A stretch of 64,000 bases of DNA from positions 1 to 64,000 of the forward strand of contig NZ_JANCMW010000016.1 in assembly GCF_029207565.1 (NCBI RefSeq). Reading direction: 5' to 3'. This document shows, piece after piece, positions 34,588 to 46,567 of this stretch. The position numbers and the translations under genes are program-made. The DNA comes from Marinobacter iranensis. Lineage in GTDB: Bacteria; Pseudomonadota; Gammaproteobacteria; Pseudomonadales; Oleiphilaceae. Under the pieces are notes generated by a model, which saw only the letters and a list, made by a program, of their open reading frames with translations, was not told the DNA's origin and did not search any database. Each line of letters opens with the position of its first letter. Within the stretch, counting starts at the first letter, position 1.

Positions 34588-35553
34588 ATGCGCGTTTTCG
34601 CAAACCCTGTCGGTTCCGGCTCCCTCTGGTTTGATAATCTTGCCACCGCGGACGGAACCCCCGTCGCTTACGATCCCCAGGCGCGGGCTTTCCTGCCCAT
34701 GCCACCCTTCTGTGCCAATCGGGATGTGATTGGCTGTAACTGGATTGCGCCAGAGCAAGGTGCTTTTTGCCGCTCCTGTGCCATGACGGCGCTGGCGCCG
34801 GACCCGTCCATCCATAACGCTATTCCCAACTGGGCACAAACCGAGGCGGCCAAACGCTGGGTGATTGACAACCTTGGCCGCTGGCACTGGTTCCGCCCGG
34901 AAGATCCGGGTGCGCGACCGGTGTTCCACATGCTCGCCGAAGGCCCCACTCCGGTTCCCATGGGTCATGCACAGGGCGTGGTCACCATCAGCGTGGCCGA
35001 GGCCGACCCGGTGCTGCGCACCACTCGCCGTGAGGCTCTGGAAGAGCCCTATAGGACCATGATCGGCCACATGCGCCATGAGATTGCCCACATGCTCTGG
35101 TGGCGCCTGAGCCTGCGTGAGGACTTCCTGGACGCTTTTCGGGCAATGTTCGGTGATGAACGCATCAGCTACCCCGGAGCACTGCAGCACCATTACGAGA
35201 ACGGCCCGCCGCAGGACTGGAAGCTGTATTACCTGACCAGCTATGCCTCCGCACATCCCCATGAAGACTGGGCCGAGACCGCTGCCCACCTGCTGCACCT
35301 GACGGACCTGACCGACAGCTTCGTGGCGTCCGGACTGACTTCGCCGCAAGTGCCGGGCCCCAACTGGGACCCGTATTCCGAACCGGACGCCCAGCGGCTG
35401 ATTCATATTGCGGCTTCAATCGCGGTGGGCGTGAACCACGTCAACCGGTCGATGGGGCTGTCGGATCTGTATCCTTTTGTGCTGTCGGACTTTGCCCGCC
35501 ACAAGCTTGCCTTTGTGCATGACTGGCTGCGCAGAGGGGCCCAAGGGCTCTAA
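34588..35553 (+). CDS. Putative zinc-binding metallopeptidase with zinc ribbon (Peptidase_Mx type)
   Basis: The 321-residue protein has a zinc peptidase motif HEIAH (residues 164-168) with a possible third ligand in HEDWAETAAHLLH downstream. The N-terminal part carries cysteines at about 42, 50, 61 and 64 (FCANRDVIGC, then CRSC), which look like a zinc ribbon. This combination matches the uncharacterised putative zinc-binding metallopeptidase family. There is no signal peptide, so it should be cytoplasmic. ATG 34588 is preferred over the longer frame from 34498. Confidence 0.78.
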   Translation: MRVFANPVGSGSLWFDNLATADGTPVAYDPQARAFLPMPPFCANRDVIGCNWIAPEQGAFCRSCAMTALAPDPSIHNAIPNWAQTEAAKRWVIDNLGRWHWFRPEDPGARPVFHMLAEGPTPVPMGHAQGVVTISVAEADPVLRTTRREALEEPYRTMIGHMRHEIAHMLWWRLSLREDFLDAFRAMFGDERISYPGALQHHYENGPPQDWKLYYLTSYASAHPHEDWAETAAHLLHLTDLTDSFVASGLTSPQVPGPNWDPYSEPDAQRLIHIAASIAVGVNHVNRSMGLSDLYPFVLSDFARHKLAFVHDWLRRGAQGL

Positions 35554-35615
35554 CCAAGCTATAATCCGTTAACGGGCCTCGGCGTCATCTTTGGAACTGA
35601 ACAAGGAGCCAGCTC

Positions 35616-37184
35616 ATGAGCAACCCTGTAATTGCAGACAACAAGCCAAAGAAAGTGTCGCTGAAAAAGGGCAAGGAGTACCTGTTCTGCGTCTGCGGCC
35701 GCTCCAATGACCAGCCTTTCTGTGACGGTTCGCATGCCGATACGGATCTCACTCCCAAAAGCTTTACTCCCGAAGAAGACGAGGAGGCTGTGCTGTGCCA
35801 GTGCAAACACACTCACGATGCCCCCTACTGCGACGGCACCCATAACCAGTTCAGCAAAGACCAGGTGGGAAAGGAAGGGCCCGACCAGAAGGGCGAAGCA
35901 AGCGAAAAAAGCGGGGTTTCGGATAAGCCCCCGGAGGCAAAGGCAACACAGGATGAACCAACCGTTGCGTTCATTCACCAGCTTGCCCGCGAAGGCCTCA
36001 GCGAAATGGGCCCGCATGGCCCCACAACGGCCATGGGCGTTCCCCGCCATACACTGCCCCATTGGGATGACTTGCAGCTCATGGTGGCCCAGTTGGCCAC
36101 CAAACCGTTAATGGAAGACGCTGAAGTGGCCACTGAACTGGTCATCGGCCCGGAAGCGAAAAAGCCCCTGACCCTGAGTATGCCACTGTTCGTATCCGAC
36201 ATGAGCTTTGGGGCACTTTCCGAAGAGGCCAAGATCGCGCTGGCACGCGGTGCCGAGATGGCGGGCACCGGTATTTGCTCCGGCGAGGGCGGCATGCTGC
36301 CTGAGGAACAGCAGGAAAATTCCCGGTATTTCTATGAACTGGCCAGCGCAAAGTTCGGCTATGACGAAAAGCTGCTGGAAAAGATTCAGGCGTTCCACTT
36401 CAAGGGTGGTCAGGGCGCAAAAACGGGCACGGGCGGTCACCTGCCCGGCAACAAGAACACCGGCAAGATCTCGGAAGTGCGGGGCATCAAGGAGGGAGAG
36501 ACGGTAACCTCTCCGCCCACCTTCGAGGATTTACGATCGGTGGAGGATTTCCAGCAATTCGCCAAACGGGTACGGGATATTACCGGTGGTATCCCTGTGG
36601 GCTTCAAGCTCAGCGCCAATCATATTGAACGGGATGTGCAGTTTGCCCTGGATGCCGGCGCGGATTACATCATCCTGGATGGCAGGGGTGGCGCCACCGG
36701 TGCCGCACCGGAAATTTTCAGGGACCACATCAGTGTGCCCACCATACCGGCCCTCGCCCGGGCGCGACGCTACCTGGATGACCACGGTGCCAGTGGCCGG
36801 GTTACCCTGATTGTCACCGGCGGCCTTCGGGTGCCGATTGATTTCGTCAAGGCCATGGCCTTGGGTGCTGACGGCGTTGCCATTGCCAACAGCGCTATTC
36901 AATCCATTGGATGTGTTGCCGCCCGGATCTGCAATACCAACAACTGCCCCGCCGGGGTGGCCACCCAGAGGAAAGACCTTAGGCAAAGGCTCAATGTGGA
37001 TACGTCTTCCAAACAGCTGAAGAACTTCCTTGAGGCCTCGGTTTCGCTGATGCAGGTAATGGCCAGGGCCTGCGGCCACGACAGCCTCAGCCAGTTCAAC
37101 AAGGAGGACCTGGCGACCTGGCACCGGGAGATGGCGCTGCTGAGCGGCGTTCGCTATGCGGGGCTGATGGACCCTTCCGCCTGA
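35616..37184 (+). CDS. CDGSH iron-sulfur / glutamate synthase-like FMN fusion protein
   Basis: The 522-residue protein has two CDGSH iron-sulfur motifs at the N-terminus (CVCG...FCDGSH at 25-40, CQCK...YCDGTH at 61-76), each able to bind a [2Fe-2S] cluster. A linker rich in E, K and Q follows, then a glutamate synthase GltB-like FMN barrel: PLFVSDMSFGALSEEAKIAL, FHFKGGQGAKTGTGGHLPGN and the cysteine cluster of a [3Fe-4S] site in CVAARICNTNNCPAG. The amidotransferase and GltD parts are absent. TATAAT at 35560-35565 may be the -10 box. Function is unknown, perhaps electron transfer or an FMN oxidoreductase. Confidence 0.88.
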   Translation: MSNPVIADNKPKKVSLKKGKEYLFCVCGRSNDQPFCDGSHADTDLTPKSFTPEEDEEAVLCQCKHTHDAPYCDGTHNQFSKDQVGKEGPDQKGEASEKSGVSDKPPEAKATQDEPTVAFIHQLAREGLSEMGPHGPTTAMGVPRHTLPHWDDLQLMVAQLATKPLMEDAEVATELVIGPEAKKPLTLSMPLFVSDMSFGALSEEAKIALARGAEMAGTGICSGEGGMLPEEQQENSRYFYELASAKFGYDEKLLEKIQAFHFKGGQGAKTGTGGHLPGNKNTGKISEVRGIKEGETVTSPPTFEDLRSVEDFQQFAKRVRDITGGIPVGFKLSANHIERDVQFALDAGADYIILDGRGGATGAAPEIFRDHISVPTIPALARARRYLDDHGASGRVTLIVTGGLRVPIDFVKAMALGADGVAIANSAIQSIGCVAARICNTNNCPAGVATQRKDLRQRLNVDTSSKQLKNFLEASVSLMQVMARACGHDSLSQFNKEDLATWHREMALLSGVRYAGLMDPSA

Positions 37185-37273
37185 GGGGGAGCCTATAGCC
37201 TCAGTCCGCGTCTACAATTAGAATCAGCTGAAACGCCGTTACGATTCACCGGGCACATTTAAAGGAGATCACG

Positions 37274-38290
37274 ATGACCATTCAGGACGAACTCAACGCA
37301 ACAATTCAGAATCTGGTTCAACCGGGCAGGGGCATTCTGGCAGCGGATGAAAGCAACCCCACCATTGCCAAGCGCTTCAAGGCTGTTGGTGTTGAGTCCA
37401 CGGAAGAGAACCGACGACAGTACCGTAGCTTGATTCTGGGAGCGCCCGGGCTGGGTGAATTTGTCAGTGGCGTGATCCTGTTTGAGGAAACCCTGGAGCA
37501 GCATGCGAACGATGGCACCTCCCTACCCTCACTGGCCGCAAACCAGGGCGTCGTTCCCGGTATTAAGGTGGATAAAGGCAAGGGCCCGATGGTGAATACG
37601 CCGGGCGATGAAATTACCGAAGGTCTGGATGGACTGGCTGACCGTCTTGAGCATTACAAAAAACTGGGTGCGCGCTTCGCCAAGTGGCGCAACGTCTATC
37701 ACATTACTAATGTAAACCCGAGCCGCGCCGCCATTGAGGCAAATGCCGAAGTTCTGGCCCGGTATGCCGCCATTTGCCAGTCCTGCGGAGTGGTGCCTAT
37801 TGTCGAGCCGGAAGTGCTGATCGACGGCGGCCATACCATCGAACGCAGTGCAGACGTCAACGAGGCCGTTATCAACGAAGTTTTCCAGGCCCTACGTCGT
37901 CATCGTGTGGAGCTGGAAACCATGATCCTCAAGCCCAGCATGGTCACTCCAGGCAATGCCATCGGTGAAAAGGCGAGCCCGGAAGAAGTTGCAGAGCACA
38001 CCCTGCGGGTGTTCCGGCGCGTGGTGCCGGCGGCGGTTCCCGGTATCAATTTCCTTTCCGGCGGCCAGACACCCGAGGAAGCAACCCTGAACCTGAACGC
38101 CATGAACAGTGGCACTTCGCTGCCATGGATACTGAGCTTTTCTTACGGTCGGGCACTTCAGGAACCTGCCCAGAAAGCCTGGGCAGGCATATCCTCAAAC
38201 CGCGATGCTGCGCGGGCCGCTCTCGTAAAACGGGCAAAACTGAATAGCCTTGCAACCCTGGGGCGCTATTCAGCGGATATGGAAGGCTGA
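37274..38290 (+). CDS. Class I fructose-bisphosphate aldolase
   Basis: The 338-residue protein is a class I (Schiff-base) aldolase of the animal/plant type. Landmarks are GRGILAADESNPTIAKRFKA, the GARFAKWRNVYHI lysine region, VPIVEPEVLIDG, the Schiff-base lysine in ETMILKPSMVTPG, and PWILSFSYGRALQ. It cleaves fructose 1,6-bisphosphate in glycolysis and runs the reverse in gluconeogenesis. AAGGAG precedes the ATG. It follows the CDGSH fusion gene by about 90 bases. Confidence 0.95.
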   Translation: MTIQDELNATIQNLVQPGRGILAADESNPTIAKRFKAVGVESTEENRRQYRSLILGAPGLGEFVSGVILFEETLEQHANDGTSLPSLAANQGVVPGIKVDKGKGPMVNTPGDEITEGLDGLADRLEHYKKLGARFAKWRNVYHITNVNPSRAAIEANAEVLARYAAICQSCGVVPIVEPEVLIDGGHTIERSADVNEAVINEVFQALRRHRVELETMILKPSMVTPGNAIGEKASPEEVAEHTLRVFRRVVPAAVPGINFLSGGQTPEEATLNLNAMNSGTSLPWILSFSYGRALQEPAQKAWAGISSNRDAARAALVKRAKLNSLATLGRYSADMEG

Positions 38291-38311
38291 CCGGAAGAGC
38301 CAGCCTTCCGG
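38291..38311. terminator. Hairpin between converging aldolase and MBL-fold genes
   Basis: CCGGAAG (38291-38297) and CTTCCGG (38305-38311) form a perfect 7-bp stem immediately after the aldolase stop. The T-run is poor on both strands, but the position between converging genes supports a shared terminator. Confidence 0.45.
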
Positions 38312-38312
38312 C

Positions 38313-39302
38313 TTAACAACCCTCTGTGCAGCTCGCGCTGCCATCGAAGCTCATGGTTTTCCCGCTCAGGGGAACATGGACTGGCACTGAAGAGAGGCTG
38401 ACGAACTGGCCGGTGCGCGTGTTTTCGCGCACCGCCCCCTTTTCCGTGGCGGCCTCATTGGCATGGGACGCGATGACGGCTTTCGGGCGAATGAGGTCAT
38501 TGATCACGTAGGCTGCTTCTTTCGGTCCGGTGGTGAAGGTGTCGCCGATATTCATAACCACCAGCTCGGCGCCATAGTGTTCGTTGACCACCAGTTTCTG
38601 TTCGGCAGTGATACCGGTGTCCCCCGACAGATACACCACCAGCCCGTTGGAAAAGGTCAGCACATAGCCGGTGGGCGGCCCTACGCTGGCGCCCACCCCC
38701 GCCGCTTTAAGGTGTTCAGCCAATGGGCCGGTCAGGAATGAGGGGGAAACGCCGTTACTATGAACCGCAGGGACGGTAGCGATTGCCACACCACCAACCT
38801 CCCGCTCGCCACCAAAGCGCACAAGCAGGGAGTTTGCAGGATCACCACCGCCATCCTTCAGTTTGGCGGCAAAAAACGCGGGCATTTCACTGCCGGTGAC
38901 GACCTTCGCCTTGTGTTTCAACGCGATATCCACGGTATTGGATTGCGGTAGTGTCGACACTCCAGTATCCGGAGACGCACAACTCCCCTGATTGGTCTCA
39001 CGGATTCTTTGATCACCCACGTGGTCTCCGTGCATATGAGAGACCAGGACCACGTCGATATCGCCGAGCCGGGGATCGTCTGGTCCGGCGACGGTTCTGC
39101 CCGCATCGTACAGAATCCGGGTGCCATTCGGATCCTCGAACACCAGCGCCCGGTCACGGCTACAGAACTCGCCATCGTGGCTGCCAAGCGGTGTGACTTT
39201 GACGGCCTGCTCATTTGCCTGGGCCGGCATGGCCGCTGCCAGCAAAAGACATGCAGACGTCCCGGCGACCGCCAGGGCGTTACGGAAATAGACTTGTGAC
39301 AT
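38313..39302 (-). CDS. Secreted MBL-fold metallohydrolase
   Basis: The 329-residue protein has a signal peptide (MSQVYFRNALAVAGTSACLL, then LAAAMPAQA) and a metallo-beta-lactamase fold with the metal-binding LVSHMHGDHVGDQ motif, later ligands around TVPAVHSN and VYLSGDTGIT, and IASHANEAAT. It looks like the UlaG/RomA-type hydrolase branch rather than a true beta-lactamase. The ATG at 39302 follows GGAGGAC. The substrate is unknown, and secretion to the periplasm is inferred from the signal peptide. Confidence 0.85.
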   Translation of the reverse strand: MSQVYFRNALAVAGTSACLLLAAAMPAQANEQAVKVTPLGSHDGEFCSRDRALVFEDPNGTRILYDAGRTVAGPDDPRLGDIDVVLVSHMHGDHVGDQRIRETNQGSCASPDTGVSTLPQSNTVDIALKHKAKVVTGSEMPAFFAAKLKDGGGDPANSLLVRFGGEREVGGVAIATVPAVHSNGVSPSFLTGPLAEHLKAAGVGASVGPPTGYVLTFSNGLVVYLSGDTGITAEQKLVVNEHYGAELVVMNIGDTFTTGPKEAAYVINDLIRPKAVIASHANEAATEKGAVRENTRTGQFVSLSSVPVHVPLSGKTMSFDGSASCTEGC

Positions 39303-39411
39303 GTTGTTCGTCCTCCCCACTCGTTTATTATTGGTACCCTTACAGATGCGCACGACAGCACCATTGATACCAGTGTAGTCAGCAAGGGGAATCAAAGGTA
39401 GGGAGAGGTAG

Positions 39412-40383
39412 TCAGGCTGCGCGGGATTCTGCAACCGTTGTCGGCTTCTCCAGGCAGGCCATCATGGGCACCACCTGGCGAATCTTGCGGGCTTCCGGCC
39501 ACAGAGCTTCCGCCTCGGCAAATCCCTGGCGCAGGAAATTGAGCCATTGTTTAATGCGGCCGGTCACGTAACGGTCCTCCAGCCAGCCCTGCAGAACGGT
39601 GGCGTATTCACGAACCAGCGCCACGGCTTCCGGCCAGGTCATATCCGCTACTTCTACACCCTGCTGACTTGCCTTTATCTGCCGCGCCAGGTCCGGCCGC
39701 GCAATCAGGCCACGGCCGATCATCACATCGTCGCACCCGGACACATCACGGCATCGCCAGTAATCCGCTACGCTCCAGATCTCTCCATTTGCAATAATAG
39801 GGGTTTTCACCGCTTCCCGGGCCCGGGCAATTTCCTCCCAGTAGGCGGGCGGCTTGTAGCCATCCACTTTGCTACGAGCGTGAATAACAATCTCTTCTGC
39901 GCCGGCAGCTTCCAGTGCCTGCGCACAGGCGACACCCATTGACCGGTCGTCGTAGCCCAGGCGCATTTTTGCGGTAACCGGCACGTTCACGGGCACTGCC
40001 TGGCGCACCGCAGCCACTATCTCGTGCATCAGTTCCGGCTCGCGCATCAGCACGCAGCCGCCTTTGTGCTTGTTGACGGTTTTGGCCGGGCAGCCAAAGT
40101 TGATATCCACCTGGGTTGCGCCCAGTTCAGCGGCTTTCACACCATGGCGGGCCAACTGGTGAGGATCAGAGCCCAGCAATTGAACCGCCACGGGTGTACC
40201 CACCTCGGTCAGTGACTGGTTGTACAGCTCCGGGGCGTACTTGTAGAACACTCGCGGCGGCAGCATACCGTGGGTGACGCGAATGAATTCGGTAACACAG
40301 CGATCAATCCCACCGACTTTGGTCAGGGTTTCACGGATAGGTGCATCGACCAGCCCTTCCATCGGGGCGAGGATGATTCGCAT
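39412..40383 (-). CDS. dusC: tRNA-dihydrouridine synthase C
   Basis: The 323-residue protein is an FMN-dependent Dus enzyme that reduces uridine in the tRNA D-loop. It begins MRIILAPMEGLVDAPIRETL, has the catalytic cysteine in INFGCPAKTVNKHKGG, and ends with a C-terminal helical tRNA-binding domain (LEDRYVTGRIKQWLNFLRQG). The length and the VFYKYAPELYNQS region fit the DusC branch, which modifies U16. ATG 40383 is preferred because the upstream 45 bases look non-coding. Confidence 0.9.
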   Translation of the reverse strand: MRIILAPMEGLVDAPIRETLTKVGGIDRCVTEFIRVTHGMLPPRVFYKYAPELYNQSLTEVGTPVAVQLLGSDPHQLARHGVKAAELGATQVDINFGCPAKTVNKHKGGCVLMREPELMHEIVAAVRQAVPVNVPVTAKMRLGYDDRSMGVACAQALEAAGAEEIVIHARSKVDGYKPPAYWEEIARAREAVKTPIIANGEIWSVADYWRCRDVSGCDDVMIGRGLIARPDLARQIKASQQGVEVADMTWPEAVALVREYATVLQGWLEDRYVTGRIKQWLNFLRQGFAEAEALWPEARKIRQVVPMMACLEKPTTVAESRAA

Positions 40384-40474
40384 GAGTGCTCCAGCAGAGA
40401 TGAGGTCGTTCAGGTTAGAGCTGATCAAAAATCAGGCGAGGCGGATTGTAAGGAATTTGGCGGGAAGTTGGTAG

Positions 40475-40502
40475 CCGGGCATCCTGAAATCAGGATACCC
40501 GG
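40475..40502 (-). terminator. Hairpin downstream of katG
   Basis: CCGGGCATCCTGA (40475-40487) pairs with TCAGGATACCCGG (40490-40502), nearly perfectly with one mismatch. It lies 27 bases past the katG stop. There is no strong T-run, so termination is likely but not certain. Confidence 0.5.
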
Positions 40503-40528
40503 CCGGGTTTTACGACGTTACTGACAGA

Positions 40529-42736
<2,208 letters not shown>

Positions 42737-42981
42737 CTACTTTTAAGTAAGCATCACTAACTATAGGACAAAAAATGTGCTCTGCTCTGAGTATTTATTA
42801 TGTCCCGGATAGTGAATGCCTATCGGCTTTCCCGCAGGCCTCAACGGCCTTTTTCGGACCTATTGAGCGCAAGCAAGATTGCTTTAACGACTCAACGTTA
42901 ACGCGAGGCAGGACGCTTAATACAATTAATTAAAAATAAAAACCTGAAAGCTTTTGCCAATAACAAGGGCAATGCAAACGC

Positions 42982-43200
42982 TTAAAGTCTTTCAATGGAG
43001 GTGAATTTTCCGGCATCGTCGAAAAAAATCCGGAAACTGCCGCGGATACCATCTTTGAGGTAGAAGCGGGAAAGGATACGGGCCGGGAAGCGGACAGAGC
43101 GTCCGTCCCGGGCCGTGGTGTGGACATCGGTGGCGGTGCCTTCGTAAAGCTTTATCCACTCATCAGGGCTGATGTCGACGTCCACAATTATCTGCTGCAT
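42982..43200 (-). CDS. DUF2835 family protein
   Basis: The 72-residue protein reads MQQIIVDVDISPDEWIKLYE, then VHTTARDGRSVRFPARILSR FYLKDGIRGSFRIFFDDAGK, which is the DUF2835 pattern found in gammaproteobacteria. It looks like a small beta-rich domain. Function is unknown. It is transcribed towards katG; the 278 bases between them hold no recognisable gene. Palindromic repeats lie on its upstream side. Confidence 0.85.
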   Translation of the reverse strand: MQQIIVDVDISPDEWIKLYEGTATDVHTTARDGRSVRFPARILSRFYLKDGIRGSFRIFFDDAGKFTSIERL

Positions 43201-43215
43201 TACATCCTGGCACTG

Positions 43216-43365
43216 GTAGGTCGGATTAGGCGCAGCCGTAATCCGACATGTTTGGTTGATATACTCGGCCTGCTTGTCGGATTACGCTGCGCTAATCCGA
43301 CCTACCTGACTACGGGGAAGGTCTCGGCCTTTGTAGGTCGGATTAGCCAACGGCGTAATCCGACA
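43216..43365. repeat. Cluster of three REP-like palindromes
   Basis: Three related units lie at 43216-43248, 43275-43305 (reverse orientation) and 43333-43365. Each contains GTAGGTCGGATTA and TAATCCGACA arms around a variable centre, so each is a hairpin. The first two face each other as in a REPIN. They sit between DUF2835 and the end of htpG and could stabilise or terminate the htpG transcript. No RAYT transposase is visible in the window. Confidence 0.85.
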
Positions 43366-43379
43366 CCCATTTCCAGGTC

Positions 43380-45272
<1,893 letters not shown>

Positions 45273-45323
45273 GGCTTGTTTTGTCTCCTGCTGTTTTTTG
45301 CTTCGGTGGAGCGGCATGGGCAC

Positions 45324-45410
45324 GAAGCCCTGTCCAAAACACGCTGTGAATACGTCCGTGTACGCTCGGCTCCGCCATCCATGGCTCCGCACGGTTTTGG
45401 ACAGGGCTTC
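45324..45410 (-). repeat. Hairpin element A: conserved core between perfect 17-bp arms
   Basis: Bases 45324-45340 and 45394-45410 are perfect 17-bp inverted arms (GAAGCCCTGTCCAAAAC and its complement), extendable with a few mismatches. The 53-base interior, read on the minus strand, contains CGTGCGGAGCCATGGATGGC, then GGAGCCGAGCG and ends ACAGCGT. It closely matches the interior of element B but the arms do not. It lies in the leader or promoter region of htpG. Confidence 0.85.
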
Positions 45411-45462
45411 GCACCCACGCCACCCGACTGTTGAGTAATATCGATTCCTGCACGGAGCATGG

Positions 45463-45574
45463 GCGAGCAGTTGGGGATGGGTTTACGAAACCGTGCGGAG
45501 CCATGGATGGCGGAGCCCGAGCCGCACAGGGACGTCCCGAGGCGTGTTTCGTAAACCCATCCCCAACTGCTCGC
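45463..45574 (+). repeat. Hairpin element B: conserved core between perfect 29-bp arms
   Basis: Bases 45463-45491 and 45546-45574 are perfect 29-bp inverted arms, beginning GCGAGCAGTTGGGGATGGGT. The 54-base interior on the plus strand starts CGTGCGGAGCCATGGATGGC, continues GGAGCCCGAGC and ends AGGCGT, and includes the palindrome GGGACGTCCC. It matches the element A interior in the opposite orientation. Both cores are bounded by AAAC on one side and GTTT on the other. About 50 bases separate the two elements. Confidence 0.85.
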
Positions 45575-45647
45575 CTGCACCAATGCCTGAGTTGTTAGAA
45601 CCAGAAATGGGGTTAGACCGGGGCATTTCAACCCCGCACAGATGAAT

Positions 45648-46082
45648 TCAGTCTTCCAGCAGGAAGTGCGCCCGCGCCGTGGCGATGGGCTGGGAGCGGG
45701 ATTTTTGCCAAGCGGTGATCATCACGTTGGCCACGCGGTTGCCCTGGCGGGTGAGCTGGCACTCGGCGAAGGTTTCGCGGTTGAGGCCCGCGCGCAGGTA
45801 ATCCAGGGAGAAATCCACGATGCGGGGCATGCGCAGGGTTTCCTGGGACATCATCAGGTAGATAACGGCAGACAGTTCCATGAAGCCACCAATCACCCCA
45901 CCGTGAATGGCCGGAAGGATCGGGTTGCCGAGGTTCTCTTCCTTACTCGGCAAACGGAAAATCAGGTCGTCGCCGAAGCGGTCGCATTCCAGGCCGATAA
46001 ATCGCGCGTAGGGAATGCTTTCCAGCATCCGTGAGAAATCACCGGTTTCCTGGGTGTAGCGGAGAATTTCCGGGTTGGTCAT
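45648..46082 (-). CDS. PaaI-type hotdog-fold thioesterase
   Basis: The 144-residue protein shows the hotdog fold of PaaI/YdiI thioesterases: NPILPAIHGGVIGGFMELSA contains the HGG motif and active-site region, followed by RIVDFSLDYLRAGLNRETFA and TARAHFLLED. It should hydrolyse an acyl-CoA, substrate unknown. Its start overlaps the stop of the next hotdog gene by four bases, so the two are coupled. After its stop lies a weak hairpin (GGGGTT/AACCCC, 45605-45640), then the hairpin elements. Confidence 0.85.
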   Translation of the reverse strand: MTNPEILRYTQETGDFSRMLESIPYARFIGLECDRFGDDLIFRLPSKEENLGNPILPAIHGGVIGGFMELSAVIYLMMSQETLRMPRIVDFSLDYLRAGLNRETFAECQLTRQGNRVANVMITAWQKSRSQPIATARAHFLLED

Positions 46083-46549
46083 TCCTCGCCTCCGGTGATC
46101 AGATCGCGATAGGTCTTTGGCGTTGCTTCCTTACCGATCCGCATGAACGTACCCACGCAGTTGGCAATGGTCTCGCCTGGCTCCTGGAAAGCCTCACAGC
46201 GGGTGAAGATGATGTTGCGCGTGACTTTGTAGGCTTCGGCACGGGCGTATACCGGCTTGTGGGGCTCGGCCGGGCGCATGTAGTCCACCCGCAGGTCCAG
46301 GGTCGGGCATAGCTCGAAATCTTCCAGGGCGCACGTGGTCGCGGAGCCCGATGCTGTGTCCATCAACGTGGTGATGGCGCCACCGTGAATCACCCCCGTA
46401 TCCGGATTGCCGATAATGCGGTCACTGTATGGCAGGCACAGAGTCAACTGCCCACCTTTAACCGTGGTGACGGTCAGGCCCAGTTCACGGCCCTGGTTAA
46501 GGGTATCGATAAAACGGCGAACCCGGTCCATCCTTATGGAATCTTTCAT
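46079..46549 (-). CDS. PaaI family thioesterase
   Basis: The 156-residue hotdog-fold protein has the family core GNPDTGVIHGGAITTLMDTA SGSA, with the HGG motif, and LDLRVDYMRPAEPHKPVYAR. It resembles the downstream gene and probably arose with it by duplication. The two would form a heteromeric or sequential acyl-CoA thioesterase pair. It overlaps its partner by four bases. The DUF599 gene lies 18 bases upstream on the same strand, so all three may form one transcript. Confidence 0.88.
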   Translation of the reverse strand: MKDSIRMDRVRRFIDTLNQGRELGLTVTTVKGGQLTLCLPYSDRIIGNPDTGVIHGGAITTLMDTASGSATTCALEDFELCPTLDLRVDYMRPAEPHKPVYARAEAYKVTRNIIFTRCEAFQEPGETIANCVGTFMRIGKEATPKTYRDLITGGEE

Positions 46550-46567
46550 AACGTTTGGCTCGTCAGG

